Positions 9,494 through 17,618 of a DNA stretch of 64,000 nucleotides are shown piece by piece. Under the pieces are notes generated by a model. The model was given only the letters and a program-made list of their open reading frames with translations. It searched no databases and had not been told where the DNA came from. Location of the stretch: the NCBI RefSeq assembly GCF_002973525.1, contig NZ_PVEN01000018.1, forward strand, positions 62,001 to 126,000, given 5' to 3'. Both the position numbers and the translations under genes were made by a program. The stretch comes from Paraburkholderia sp. BL21I4N1 (lineage in GTDB: Bacteria > Pseudomonadota > Gammaproteobacteria > Burkholderiales > Burkholderiaceae). Position 1 is the first letter of the stretch, and the number at the start of each line of letters is the position of its first letter.

Positions 9494-10210
9494 TGTTGAA
9501 AGCCTGTGCCGTAGTCCATTTCATTACCAGTTCATACCAGACGCCTCGACCAATGCCGTGCCGACGAAGCTGCCCTTGCCCGACGAGCGATCGGAAATTC
9601 TGCTTGAGCGTGTTGCGGTTGCCTCCCGTGAGCCGGATCGCATCCCCCTCGTGACGCGCCCACTCTCATGCCCACGCTCTCGTTGGATGCAACGGCATGC
9701 GAGGGCGCGGACCGTATTCTATATGTCCGGATGCCTTGGTAGTTCGGACGTTCGTTCTCGTTGAACGAGTGGCTGCAAACAGGTCCCACAAGAGTCAATC
9801 GCGTTGGCTTGCCGCGACCGCAGCGCTGTCCGAGAGCCGCGCTGCGCACAGAGGCCGCTCATCATGGATCTTCCCCGATCATTCGCCGGAGGACTGTAGG
9901 TCAGACGCGACTTACGAGGGCCATTTGCCACGGGGAACGGCCAATTGTCCGATTCCCGAGCCACCTTCAGATTTTTCAATCTTTGTCGATAAACCTATTG
10001 ACTGCGGGAAAATTGCCTCGTGAGTGCGACAACTATTTTTTGCATATGCTGGAAAGAGCCCAACACCGTTGCTTATCTATCCGCCGTCGGCAGTCGACAC
10101 GCTTTACCTGCGTCCCGCTAGGTGGCTGAGCGATTGGGTAAGCTAAGAGTCGTCTCTCGCCTCACCACTGGCTTCCTGATTAGATTTTAGGAGGTTAAAA
10201 AAACTAATTC
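9494..10210. other. Non-coding gap upstream of the restriction operon and the membrane-protein gene
   Basis: About 715 bases lie between two divergent genes. I find no convincing coding region: short frames here have no ribosome-binding site and no recognisable protein. The DNA becomes markedly AT-richer from about 9960 to 10210. A strong Shine-Dalgarno-like AGGAGGT lies at 10189-10195, 15 bases before the ATG at 10211. Promoters for the minus-strand restriction operon and the plus-strand gene must lie here, but I could not place -10/-35 boxes with confidence. Confidence 0.5.
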
Positions 10211-11146
10211 ATGTCTACAATTGATCTTATTAGCGTTTTATCTACCATTTTCACGATATTGTCCTCCGCGAGTGCTGCTTTCGTCTGCACGGCCATGGCC
10301 ACAAAAAAATGGCGAGAAGGAGTTTTGAAGGAACTAAACGCACATTCATTCGGTGCGGCGACATTCGACCAAATGGCCAAAGCGTGGGCCACGATTTTTG
10401 AGCGATATTTTGGAGCGCGCTTTTTATCTGCAAGGCAACTGGTTACGGTGCCCGCCTACACGCTGGTCGTTTCCTGCGTCTATGTGGGAGCATGGCTAAT
10501 TTACAATATACACGGCGACGTAGTGGCGCTCACCAAACCATTTTCGCCAATAATGCGTCAGGCGTTACATGACTTCTTTCACGAGGCAATTTTTGTAGCG
10601 CTTGTTGTCGATTTTTGCTCGATTTCATTAACAAGAATTGCAATTCGCGCAGGACGAACAAAAGGATTCCTTTCGTTTAGATTCATATTATTTTTTATTC
10701 TTGCTGTGGGCGCAGCGTTCTTTATTTTCACATTGGGGCTATTTTTTTTACGCGTTGCAGACATGGTTCGGCTTTACATGGATCTTGCGCCACAAGATCC
10801 CATACCGGTTATGCCGTACAGGCCGCTTGACGGCTTCGAAGTACTGCTGAATTTGTTCAACACGCCCTCGATGATTCACTCTACATCGCGGGGCGTGTTC
10901 TCGACGTACTTCATACCAGAGCCGGTTTTGTTCTACACTGCCGTTACAGGCCAGTTGTCCCTCCTATTCATCGTCGCGTCGAATATCCTGGCCAGATTTG
11001 CGGCAGTAGCTCGACAGACGTCCGTCAAAATGCTTCAGACGGCAGGCACACCCGCCGGCGCAGCCGCAGGCGTCTTTGCATCCATGCTCCTATGGATGCT
11101 TACCATCGTGCTTGTATTTGGTATCGTGGCTTTCCACCGCTCCTAA
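10211..11146 (+). CDS. Multi-pass membrane protein of unknown function
   Basis: A 311-residue protein with about five to six hydrophobic segments, at roughly 5-30, 78-100, 120-140, 157-185, 235-265 and 285-308. It has no enzymatic motif that I recognise. Codon use is AT-rich and unlike the chromosomal genes further right, a sign of transfer. The AGGAGGT at 10189-10195 is 15 bases from the ATG, longer than usual, so the start is probable rather than certain. It stands alone between a restriction operon and a PIN module inside a defence island, so a membrane-acting defence effector is possible. That is only guilt by association; a plain hypothetical membrane protein is equally compatible. Confidence 0.7.
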   Translation: MSTIDLISVLSTIFTILSSASAAFVCTAMATKKWREGVLKELNAHSFGAATFDQMAKAWATIFERYFGARFLSARQLVTVPAYTLVVSCVYVGAWLIYNIHGDVVALTKPFSPIMRQALHDFFHEAIFVALVVDFCSISLTRIAIRAGRTKGFLSFRFILFFILAVGAAFFIFTLGLFFLRVADMVRLYMDLAPQDPIPVMPYRPLDGFEVLLNLFNTPSMIHSTSRGVFSTYFIPEPVLFYTAVTGQLSLLFIVASNILARFAAVARQTSVKMLQTAGTPAGAAAGVFASMLLWMLTIVLVFGIVAFHRS

Positions 11147-11419
11147 GTTGACGCGGTAGGAGTCGCCTGTCGCACGGGGACGCAGGACGCAATGGCCTCA
11201 TAGGTGATGCTCCTTGAGGCTAAGCGTTCGTTGGTACAATTCCTGCCGCACCGACCTCTGGTAAGTGGGCGAACGGCACCACTATTCGTTTGCACAACAT
11301 ACGCGCATCGCACTCCTCGCCTCTTCAAGATGCCTTACAGCCGCCGGCTGTATTGGTACGGGCATGGATTGATTCCCACCGGCCAACATCCGAGCTAGTG
11401 CGACGGTCGCGCGGCAGGC

Positions 11420-11986
11420 CTAGTTAGACGCTTTGGCACTCTCGGCGACGACTAAATTGAGTCTCGCCTGTTTCGCACTTGCTGGTAACTCCAATTCCGA
11501 CACGGTTGTTGCGCTGATCCCGACACGCAGCGCATTTTTTCGCACACCGTCATCAGACGAAATAACAAGTGTCACTCCTTGCGCCTTTCCGATCGCGATA
11601 ATTTGGCGATCAATTTTAATTTTTTGCCATGGCTCGACAACTTCATCCTTCTTATTGCCGCCGCCTAACGCCGCGCGGTCCAATAAAGCACATTCGAAAG
11701 CCGCCGCGCGATCGAACGGGGCGACAAAGATATACGTTTTCCGCTCTAACTTGTTGAACGACTCTATCGCTGCGGTATCAGCTCCGACAAGATATTCGGC
11801 CACGGCAGGCATTGGGATTACGATGCGAGCTTTCGATTTCTCCGCGTTGGAGAGGAAGTTGTCGATGCGCGCCTTGTCGTCGTCGCTAACCTTGTCGCTC
11901 GCGAGCATTACCAAAAAATTGGCGTCAACGAGCACACACTTAGGAAAGGGAGCCTTGCTCAATGCAGGCCCCGCAGAGATTCCCAT
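11420..11986 (-). CDS. PIN-domain protein (putative RNase)
   Basis: A 188-residue protein with the PIN-fold pattern. It opens with CVLVDANFL (D21), has an acidic residue in the AVAEYL helix (E63), then KIDRQIIAIGKAQG (D125) and LVISSDDGVRK (D144/D145). These four acidic positions form the metal site of PIN ribonucleases such as VapC. The start overlaps the end of the upstream gene (11959-12714) by 28 bases, so the two are co-transcribed and probably act together. No small DNA-binding antitoxin of VapB type was found, so this is not a standard VapBC pair. Fold call good, target unknown. Confidence 0.75.
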   Translation of the reverse strand: MGISAGPALSKAPFPKCVLVDANFLVMLASDKVSDDDKARIDNFLSNAEKSKARIVIPMPAVAEYLVGADTAAIESFNKLERKTYIFVAPFDRAAAFECALLDRAALGGGNKKDEVVEPWQKIKIDRQIIAIGKAQGVTLVISSDDGVRKNALRVGISATTVSELELPASAKQARLNLVVAESAKASN

Positions 11987-12714
11987 TCTCCGAGCGGGTC
12001 GTCGAGCAATCGCCAGCCGTTGTCTGGAGTGGACGCAAAGTTATGGAAGACATCCCGCAATGCCGTGTCGTCGAGCACGTCGAATGCTTCCACAGTGCAT
12101 TTGTTAGGCTCCGGAGTCCAACCCGAGTCAGTACGCTGCCAAGTTCCCCGGATGTGCAAACGGACGAATCCATTTCGGAACTGTATAAGCAGCTCGCGGG
12201 CGAGTTCTTCATCTCGAATGATCAACTTTAGGTCCCGATCAAAGTGGTCGCGCAGATGAACATGCATAGTGTCGTCAGCACCGACTATCCCGGTAACCAT
12301 CCCATCGACAGTGCCCCGCTGGTAGAGCCGATCAGCCCGGTCCGATTCCTCAGCTCGTCCCTCGAACAAATAGACAACGTTATTGGAAGAGTCCAGTAAC
12401 TGTGCTCGCTGTATCGAATCGTGGCCGAGCATGTCTTCGATGCTCCGCAGCAGCCGCGCAGGTTTGCTCGCAAGCTGCGTTTTCGCCTCAACGAGCCGTG
12501 CTCTGGCATAAGGTAGCCGATCAGGCGGGATTGCAGCCTTCAGCCCCGTACTTGCCTTCTTAATGCCCGCAAACACCGGATGATTATCGGTGCCAAGCAG
12601 CTCGGCAAACTGGCGAATGTACTCGCCCAACCGCTCCATTGGGATTCGGTCGGGGTTCCGCTGCAAGATTCGCAGCATGTACGTCCACTCTGTGGTCCAT
12701 TTCGCCCGCTTCAT
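11959..12714 (-). CDS. Hypothetical partner protein of the PIN-domain gene
   Basis: A 251-residue protein starting MKRAKWTTEW; this ATG was chosen because it overlaps the stop of a small upstream frame (ATGA) and because upstream codons look non-coding. It is soluble, charged and mostly helical in its first half (about 1-120). The second half reads as beta-rich, with alternating hydrophobic residues (VVYLFEGR, GMVTGIVG, LKLIIRDEE). I recognise no family or catalytic motif. Its 3' end overlaps the PIN gene start by 28 bases. By position it may be the antitoxin or regulator of the PIN protein, but that is inference only. Confidence 0.65.
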   Translation of the reverse strand: MKRAKWTTEWTYMLRILQRNPDRIPMERLGEYIRQFAELLGTDNHPVFAGIKKASTGLKAAIPPDRLPYARARLVEAKTQLASKPARLLRSIEDMLGHDSIQRAQLLDSSNNVVYLFEGRAEESDRADRLYQRGTVDGMVTGIVGADDTMHVHLRDHFDRDLKLIIRDEELARELLIQFRNGFVRLHIRGTWQRTDSGWTPEPNKCTVEAFDVLDDTALRDVFHNFASTPDNGWRLLDDPLGEWESLRGLH

Positions 12715-12887
12715 GACCCTATGATACCCGAGCTGTCGCCAGCACACACCGCTTGAAGTATAAATGGGGCGCAATCACGATAACGGTCGAGCAGCGCAGC
12801 ACCTGCACCAGCTGCGGAAGCTTCCAGCTTACGAGCTCCACGAGATTTGGCGTCATCCTCGATGCCAATCTCTCCGGCTACCGACAT
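12711..12887 (-). CDS. Possible 58-residue leader ORF of the PIN module
   Basis: A small frame opening MSVAGEIGIEDD. Its TGA overlaps the ATG of the next gene in an ATGA junction, which suggests coupled translation. It is Ala- and Gly-rich in the middle with charged ends. Nothing is recognised. It fits the size of a small antitoxin or leader peptide, but chance cannot be excluded. Confidence 0.3.
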   Translation of the reverse strand: MSVAGEIGIEDDAKSRGARKLEASAAGAGAALLDRYRDCAPFILQAVCAGDSSGIIGS

Positions 12888-13080
12888 ATTTGCTAGAACA
12901 GCCTCGACCGCTCGGACAACAGTCCAGGATCACCTGCAAGTGCGGGTAAAATGCGTCGTTCAACGCTGTTAGCAGTGACTTAAAGCAGTTCGCGGGTTGC
13001 CGGGCGCGAGCTAGTCACGGTGGAATCGAGACCCAAAGGCCTGTATCTCGCCCGAAATCACTAACTCCAACAGGGGCAGC

Positions 13081-13662
13081 ATGGACCCACGCGTGACGGA
13101 ATTTCACTGCATCATGCCAATCGAGAACCTGCCCTCGGTGCAAAGGTTTGGAATCGTGTCGCACGAGAACGCTTCGAACCTTCCGCACCGATCCGTCGCC
13201 TTGCAGCCAGTCCAAGACAAGCGCGACGTCAAGCAAGTACCGCAAGGCCTCAAGCTCCATCAATACGCGAACTTGTACTTCCATGCGCGCAACCCCATGA
13301 TGTTCTTGCGCCGATTTGAAGCCGGTCTTTGCGTGCTTCGTATTTCACTTGACGTACTGGCAGTTCCCGGAACGGTCCTTGCTGACCAAAATGCCGCCAG
13401 TAATTATGTCCGTTTTTTATCTCCAGTCCAGATTGACCAATTGAACTTCGATCGCATCTATGCATTAGACTGGACGGATGACAATCTGATTTCCTACTAC
13501 CAGAAAAAGGCCGCACGATGCGCGGAGGTGCTGGTGCCCCACCACGTCAACCGTATTCTCATCACAGGAGCCTATGTACGCGATGAGGCAGCAGCATTGC
13601 TTGCCCGACAAACCGCGCCGTGGCTGGAGGTAACCGTTGAACCGCACCTGTTTTTTGCCTGA
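13081..13662 (+). CDS. darT: DarT, DNA ADP-ribosyltransferase toxin
   Basis: A 193-residue protein with the DarT (formerly DUF4433) layout. An N-terminal NAD-binding stretch reads FHCIMPIENLPSV, followed by ANLYFHARNPMM and VPGTVLADQNAAS, and the catalytic glutamate lies in CAEVLVP (E149). DarT enzymes attach ADP-ribose to thymidine or guanosine in single-stranded DNA, which blocks replication, and some act against phages. The gene is immediately followed by its antitoxin: the DarG ribosome-binding site (GAGGAG, 13661-13666) overlaps the darT stop. All key residues appear intact. The start is the first ATG after the intergenic gap. Which base is modified cannot be told. Confidence 0.9.
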   Translation: MDPRVTEFHCIMPIENLPSVQRFGIVSHENASNLPHRSVALQPVQDKRDVKQVPQGLKLHQYANLYFHARNPMMFLRRFEAGLCVLRISLDVLAVPGTVLADQNAASNYVRFLSPVQIDQLNFDRIYALDWTDDNLISYYQKKAARCAEVLVPHHVNRILITGAYVRDEAAALLARQTAPWLEVTVEPHLFFA

Positions 13663-13675
13663 GGAGCGACGCGAA

Positions 13676-14788
13676 ATGTTTAAAGCGCTTATAGGCGACA
13701 TGTTTACCAGCGACGCACAAGTTTTGGTGAATACCGTCAATTGCGTCGGCGTTATGGGAAAAGGCGTGGCCCAAGAGTTCAAACGTCGTTTTCCTGCAAT
13801 GTTCGAAGACTACAAAGCACGCTGCGACCGGCATCAAGTACGTATTGGGGAGCCTTACCTTTACCGCGATCTCTCCGGACTGCTGGTATTGAATTTTCCG
13901 ACTAAAGACCATTGGCGCTCTCCATCTCGCCTTGCGGACATCGAGCAAGGTTTGGACTACCTAACTCAGCATCTTGAGGAATGGGGCATTCGCAGTATGG
14001 CGATGCCACCACTTGGATGCGGCAACGGTGGATTGGAATGGTCGGAAGTAGGTCCTCTGATTTATCGCAAGCTGAGTGCGCTACCGGTCGATGTTGAACT
14101 TTATGCACCTTATGGAACGCCAAAATCCGAGGTTGGGACGGATTTTCTCCAAGCACCGACCCAACTATCTTTGGAAGGCAAGGGCCGAAAAGCTGACGCC
14201 TTTCGGCCCGAATGGGCGGTTCTGATGGAAATTCTGCGCGAACTTCAGCTACAACCGTATGCGAACCCAGTCGGACGGACGATCTTCCAGAAGATATGCT
14301 ACGTGGCAACAGAGATGGGTATACCAACCGGTTTCGCTTTTGAAAAGGGAAGCTATGGGCCCTTCTCGAACGACGTAGGCCGGGCACTGCACGTTTTTGC
14401 GAACAAGAACTGGCTCAAGGAAGAACGTCTAGGCCGTATGATTGCGATGCGCGTTACTCCCCAGTTCGAGCGTGAGAGCCGCAGCTATTCGGAATACATA
14501 AGCGCCAATCAGAAAAAAATTCGGAAGGCGGTGGACCTGTTCAGCCGAATCAAGTCGACTGAACAGGCCGAAGAGGTTCTGACGGTTCTGTTCGCTAGCC
14601 GGCAGATGAAGCAGTCTCGCCCAAATGCTGAACTCGATGAGCAGCAATTGTTCGACTTTGTTTTGGGTTGGAAAAAGTCTTGGCAAACGGAAGAAAAAAA
14701 GGAGGCCGTCGCAAGCGCGATCCGCAACTTGGTTATCCTTGGCTGGATGAAAGTAACTCCCAGCGAATCATTTATGGTGACAGCGTAG
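13676..14788 (+). CDS. darG: DarG, macrodomain antitoxin of DarT
   Basis: A 370-residue protein. Residues about 1-150 form a macrodomain: NTVNCVGVMGKGVA near 19-32, FPTKDHWRSPSR carrying the lysine typical of DarG, and PPLGCGNGGLEW. Known DarG macrodomains strip ADP-ribose from DNA and so reverse DarT. The remaining 200 or so residues form a second, mostly helical domain; in DarG proteins this part binds and blocks DarT. The ATG at 13676 was preferred over an upstream one because it follows GAGGAG by nine bases and gives the standard DarG start (FKALIGDMF). It ends the toxin-antitoxin operon. Confidence 0.9.
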   Translation: MFKALIGDMFTSDAQVLVNTVNCVGVMGKGVAQEFKRRFPAMFEDYKARCDRHQVRIGEPYLYRDLSGLLVLNFPTKDHWRSPSRLADIEQGLDYLTQHLEEWGIRSMAMPPLGCGNGGLEWSEVGPLIYRKLSALPVDVELYAPYGTPKSEVGTDFLQAPTQLSLEGKGRKADAFRPEWAVLMEILRELQLQPYANPVGRTIFQKICYVATEMGIPTGFAFEKGSYGPFSNDVGRALHVFANKNWLKEERLGRMIAMRVTPQFERESRSYSEYISANQKKIRKAVDLFSRIKSTEQAEEVLTVLFASRQMKQSRPNAELDEQQLFDFVLGWKKSWQTEEKKEAVASAIRNLVILGWMKVTPSESFMVTA

Positions 14789-14824
14789 GTCGAACCAACG
14801 ACGATGCCGGCGCAACGCTCTCAT

Positions 14825-14854
14825 GATGCGGCCGGCTCTTCTGCCGGCTGCATC
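14825..14854. other. 12-bp stem hairpin downstream of darG
   Basis: Two arms (14825-14836 and 14843-14854) pair over 12 positions with one G-T wobble around a 6-base loop, starting 37 bases after the darG stop. There is no T-run after it, so it is not a classic intrinsic terminator; it may still end or stabilise the darTG transcript. Confidence 0.5.
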
Positions 14855-15228
14855 GCCAAAACTGAATTTGTGCAGCGCTCCGCAAAGACGCTGGGTGGCG
14901 CCGGCTGCTCGAGCCTACGTAGCTCATCTACTTCAGACGCCCCAGCCACCAGCTCTTGCAGCCGCTCTTTGGGGCGCTCTTGTGGCTGGTGAGGAAGCAG
15001 TCCTATAACTCCAAAGGAGTTTCAGCTTTCGTCTTGCGCTGTCGAACCGTACCAAAGAATGTGTCGGGGTGGCGCCGCCATGCAACCATCTCTTTTTCTA
15101 AACGAGCCCAAGCGCAGATGGCAGAAGTTCCATCTTCAAAGCTGGCACCGCAGTATGCTTTGTGCTCCACAACGCATTCATGAATGCATTCAAGATTCGC
15201 CAGCTCCTAGCCAGCGGTACGCATCAAA

Positions 15229-15390
15229 CGAACGACGCAACGATGACGCATTTCCCCTTGCAAATTATCTGGTGCCGCAGCGCATAGCGTCCCACGACGC
15301 AAGAATGACGCATGTTTGCGTCGTTCGCGCCAACTCGCCTAGCCGCCCCACCTCGGGTCGAAGGTACCAACAACGCAATTTCGACGCAAT
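15229..15390. repeat. Cluster of CGACGCAA-type direct and inverted repeats
   Basis: A 20-base unit at 15232-15251 recurs at 15294-15313 with two mismatches (ACGACGCAA plus TGACGCAT). The 12-base arm CGAACGACGCAA at 15229-15240 recurs inverted at 15316-15327, and another CGACGCAA lies at 15382-15389. Clusters of this kind beside an integrase are often arm-type recombinase sites; that role is inferred, not shown. Confidence 0.65.
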
Positions 15391-15530
15391 CGACCTTAAC
15401 TCGATTGCTCTTCCTGCGACTCCATGCCTTACGTGAAGCCGCCATCCGCTCGCTTCCGAATGTCTCGAGTCCTGCGGAACACGGATTCGAATCGGCGCGG
15501 TATCTGATACTTATTCGACACCTAATGGCC

Positions 15531-15583
15531 GTTACAGCTCACTGCGAGTGAAGCTGTAACGCGGCTATATGAAATATAGTCGC
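15531..15583. repeat. Two back-to-back hairpins upstream of the integrase
   Basis: Hairpin one (15531-15560) pairs GTTACAGCTCACT with AGTGAAGCTGTAAC, with one bulged base and a 3-base loop. Hairpin two (15561-15583) pairs GCGGCTATAT with ATATAGTCGC around GAA, with one wobble. They abut exactly. They could be a regulator or recombinase site, or RNA structures in an integrase leader. Confidence 0.6.
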
Positions 15584-15745
15584 TACGTGATACCTCACCG
15601 TGTAACGAATCCCAAAACACTCAGAATGCGATCGGGTGGAATGCAAAATCCATTCGAAACCTGGTAGCCTTGAAACCGCAACTTCTCGACAACTCCAAGC
15701 CGACCACTCACCAATTGCCACCAAAAGGGAAGCCGGATCCACATC

Positions 15746-16705
15746 ATGAAGGACCCACATCAAACGGCCAGAAATCAAACCCGGACGAAGCCGACCATCG
15801 CTGCATACCTGTCGCGAGCCCATGGCCTCTTGTGTCGGATTGCAGAAGAATTAAAGTTACCTGAGGATGCCTATCCGGCACCAAGCGATGTCGTTGCCTA
15901 TATGAAGCGGCGCGCCAAAGACTGGAAGTGGGCGACTTTTCGGCAGTACCAAGCCAGCCTCGTTTGCAGATACGAGATCGAATTCGAGCGAAACCGAGAT
16001 CCGCTGTTCCAGCAGACTGCGGAGGAGATCCGCAACCTTCCGTCCGCCGATTGTCGGTCGAACCGCGAACCCGGTCACACGTCATCGCGCAAACGAAAAG
16101 GCATTCCCAGGCGCGACTACGATCTGCTGGTAGCAAACCTCGCCAAACCAGCCCGCGCTAGCGATTTTTCGAAACGCGCCGCACTTTGGCTAATGGCGGG
16201 ACTTGCGACGGGGTTGCGTCCGTGCGAATGGGCAAACGCACGACTGTCCGAAGACGGCAGGACTCTCAACGTACTGAACGCAAAAGCCACCAACGGCCGA
16301 GCGACGGGCATCAGCCGAGTGGTCCCCGTTAACGCCGACGACTTCCCAGTAGTCCACGCTCACCTCGAGTCACTCCGAGAGCTTCTCGCTCGCGGGCTCG
16401 AATTCTCCGTGATACAGAAGGGATGCACGCAAGCAATTCGCCGAACGTGCGCCGCCCTGTGGCCTGGCGACGACAAGCGAACATACGCGCTCTACTCCGC
16501 TCGCCATCAATTTTCGGCAAACGCGAAGGCTATCGCGTCTGCCGAGGAGGTTGCCGCTCTCCTCGGCCACCGATCGACCCGCACTGCGCGCCGACACTAT
16601 GCACCGCGCCGCAGCGCTTGGTCCGAATTCAGGCAAGTCCAAACCGCAAAACCGACTGCGCCAATGCAAGCACCTATCCGGCGATCAACGCCTCGGATCG
16701 GATAG
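15746..16705 (+). CDS. Tyrosine recombinase / phage-type integrase
   Basis: A 319-residue protein with a tyrosine-recombinase catalytic domain. The first active arginine is in ATGLRPCEWANARL; box II reads YSARHQFSANAKA, with the arginine kept but the usual preceding His replaced by Tyr; then comes LLGHRSTRTARRHY with His and the nucleophilic Tyr. The N-terminal 100 residues (Arg/Lys-rich, helical) would be the core-binding domain. Such enzymes integrate or excise mobile elements. It lies about 11 kb from the tRNA-Ala gene and not beside it, so it may belong to a different or rearranged element. The start ATG follows a purine-rich stretch but no strong Shine-Dalgarno. Confidence 0.85.
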   Translation: MKDPHQTARNQTRTKPTIAAYLSRAHGLLCRIAEELKLPEDAYPAPSDVVAYMKRRAKDWKWATFRQYQASLVCRYEIEFERNRDPLFQQTAEEIRNLPSADCRSNREPGHTSSRKRKGIPRRDYDLLVANLAKPARASDFSKRAALWLMAGLATGLRPCEWANARLSEDGRTLNVLNAKATNGRATGISRVVPVNADDFPVVHAHLESLRELLARGLEFSVIQKGCTQAIRRTCAALWPGDDKRTYALYSARHQFSANAKAIASAEEVAALLGHRSTRTARRHYAPRRSAWSEFRQVQTAKPTAPMQAPIRRSTPRIG

Positions 16706-17066
16706 TTGACGAAGGGCGCTCGGTGCGCATTCGTCAACTCCCATTTCGTTGATATCAAGCGTTTTGGCTGCGTGCAGACGTCTGCCCAATTTGCTCTCCT
16801 CCCAAGTTCGACGGCGGGCGGCCAGGAAGCTTCTCGTGAGTCGACTTTGGATCTAAAACAACATGGGAGCTTCGGTAATTTCGCAACGGACAAAAAAAAA
16901 CTTTGCCGACATTGAACTATAGCGCAACCCGCCTATTGCCCGATTATCAGTAAGGGTGATAATTGATTATCTTTAATTAGATCACCTTAAGAGAAAGCGG
17001 CGCGACGATCGGCTGGCACCGGCCGTCGCACCTGACCACCACGTCACCTGTACAAGAGGCTACGCA
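16706..17066. other. Intergenic region upstream of the transfer operon
   Basis: About 360 bases between the integrase and the first small gene of the type IVB block. No gene is convincing. It becomes AT-rich after 16850 and contains an inverted repeat (16951-16990) described separately. The promoter for the plus-strand operon is expected here. Confidence 0.5.
16951..16990. promoter_or_regulatory. Inverted repeat, candidate operator for the transfer operon
   Basis: TAAGGGTGAT (16951-16960) and ATCACCTTAA (16981-16990) form an inverted repeat with one extra G, separated by 20 AT-rich bases. It sits 77 bases before the first ATG of the operon at 17067. It looks like a two-half-site operator flanking a promoter; the regulator is unknown. 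Confidence 0.4.
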
Positions 17067-17279
17067 ATGGCTAATAAGCATTCTAGCAGTCACCCCCTTT
17101 CCTCCCTTTCGAGCGAAAGCAAATTGTCGATTGAGTTCGAATTGAGCGATCCGTTTCATATGCCGCTCGATCGGCTCGAAAGTCTCATTGAGGACACGGA
17201 ACCCGGCACGGAAATAAGAGGTTATCTGTTCGGCCTACTCGACCTGCGCCGCGCAGTGATCTACGCACGGGGGCACTGA
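17067..17279 (+). CDS. Small hypothetical protein, first gene of the type IVB block
   Basis: A 70-residue soluble protein, Ser/Leu/Glu-rich (SSLSSESKLS, LESLIEDTEPGTE), with no signal peptide or membrane segment and no family that I recognise. An AAGAGG lies at about 17053-17058, before the ATG. The stop is one base from the start of the next gene, so it is part of the plus-strand operon ending with the TraY-like gene. Probably a plasmid accessory or regulatory protein. Confidence 0.6.
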   Translation: MANKHSSSHPLSSLSSESKLSIEFELSDPFHMPLDRLESLIEDTEPGTEIRGYLFGLLDLRRAVIYARGH

Positions 17280-17280
17280 C

Positions 17281-17610
17281 ATGAGAAACGTCATTTGCGC
17301 ATGCCTGCTCGCTGCCGCGTCGGCGTCAGCTTTTGCCGATCAACAAGCCGTTTCCGATCTGATCGCGACCGCGCAGGCTGCGGCCGATGCGCACCACGTC
17401 GAAGTCACCGCGGAACTCAACACCGAGGACGACACGGCTATGGATCGTGTCGTGACGGTTTGCGATTGCGTGAAGGGGATATCCATCTATCGTCAAACGA
17501 CGCTGCGGCAGTACCTAAACGAAGGCAAGGCCCTTGCAATGAAAGCGCGGTTGCTCGAAACGTTCGTTTCCGCGCCGACAGCGATGCGTCTGCTTTCATC
17601 CTGCCACTGA
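17281..17610 (+). CDS. Small exported hypothetical protein of the transfer operon
   Basis: A 109-residue protein with an N-terminal signal peptide (about 1-19, ending in ASAFA before DQQ). The mature part is Ala-rich and helical, followed by CDCVKG and a late Cys, so three cysteines could form a disulphide in the periplasm. No family recognised. It starts one base after the previous stop and ends 8 bases before the next start, so it is firmly within the operon. A periplasmic role in conjugation is inferred from context. Confidence 0.65.
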   Translation: MRNVICACLLAAASASAFADQQAVSDLIATAQAAADAHHVEVTAELNTEDDTAMDRVVTVCDCVKGISIYRQTTLRQYLNEGKALAMKARLLETFVSAPTAMRLLSSCH

Positions 17611-17618
17611 GAAGCCCC

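Larger units (their letters stand above)
14855..15745. other. Non-coding segment between darTG and the integrase
   Basis: About 890 bases without a convincing gene; the short frames here lack ribosome-binding sites and protein-like composition. The stretch carries a repeat cluster (15229-15390) and two adjacent hairpins (15531-15583), listed separately. Its position directly upstream of a tyrosine recombinase fits a regulatory or attachment-site region. Confidence 0.5.

Noticed and set aside
11420..12714. A classic VapBC pair
   Set aside because: The partner is 251 residues and lacks an AbrB- or ribbon-helix-helix-type domain, so the VapB label is not supported.
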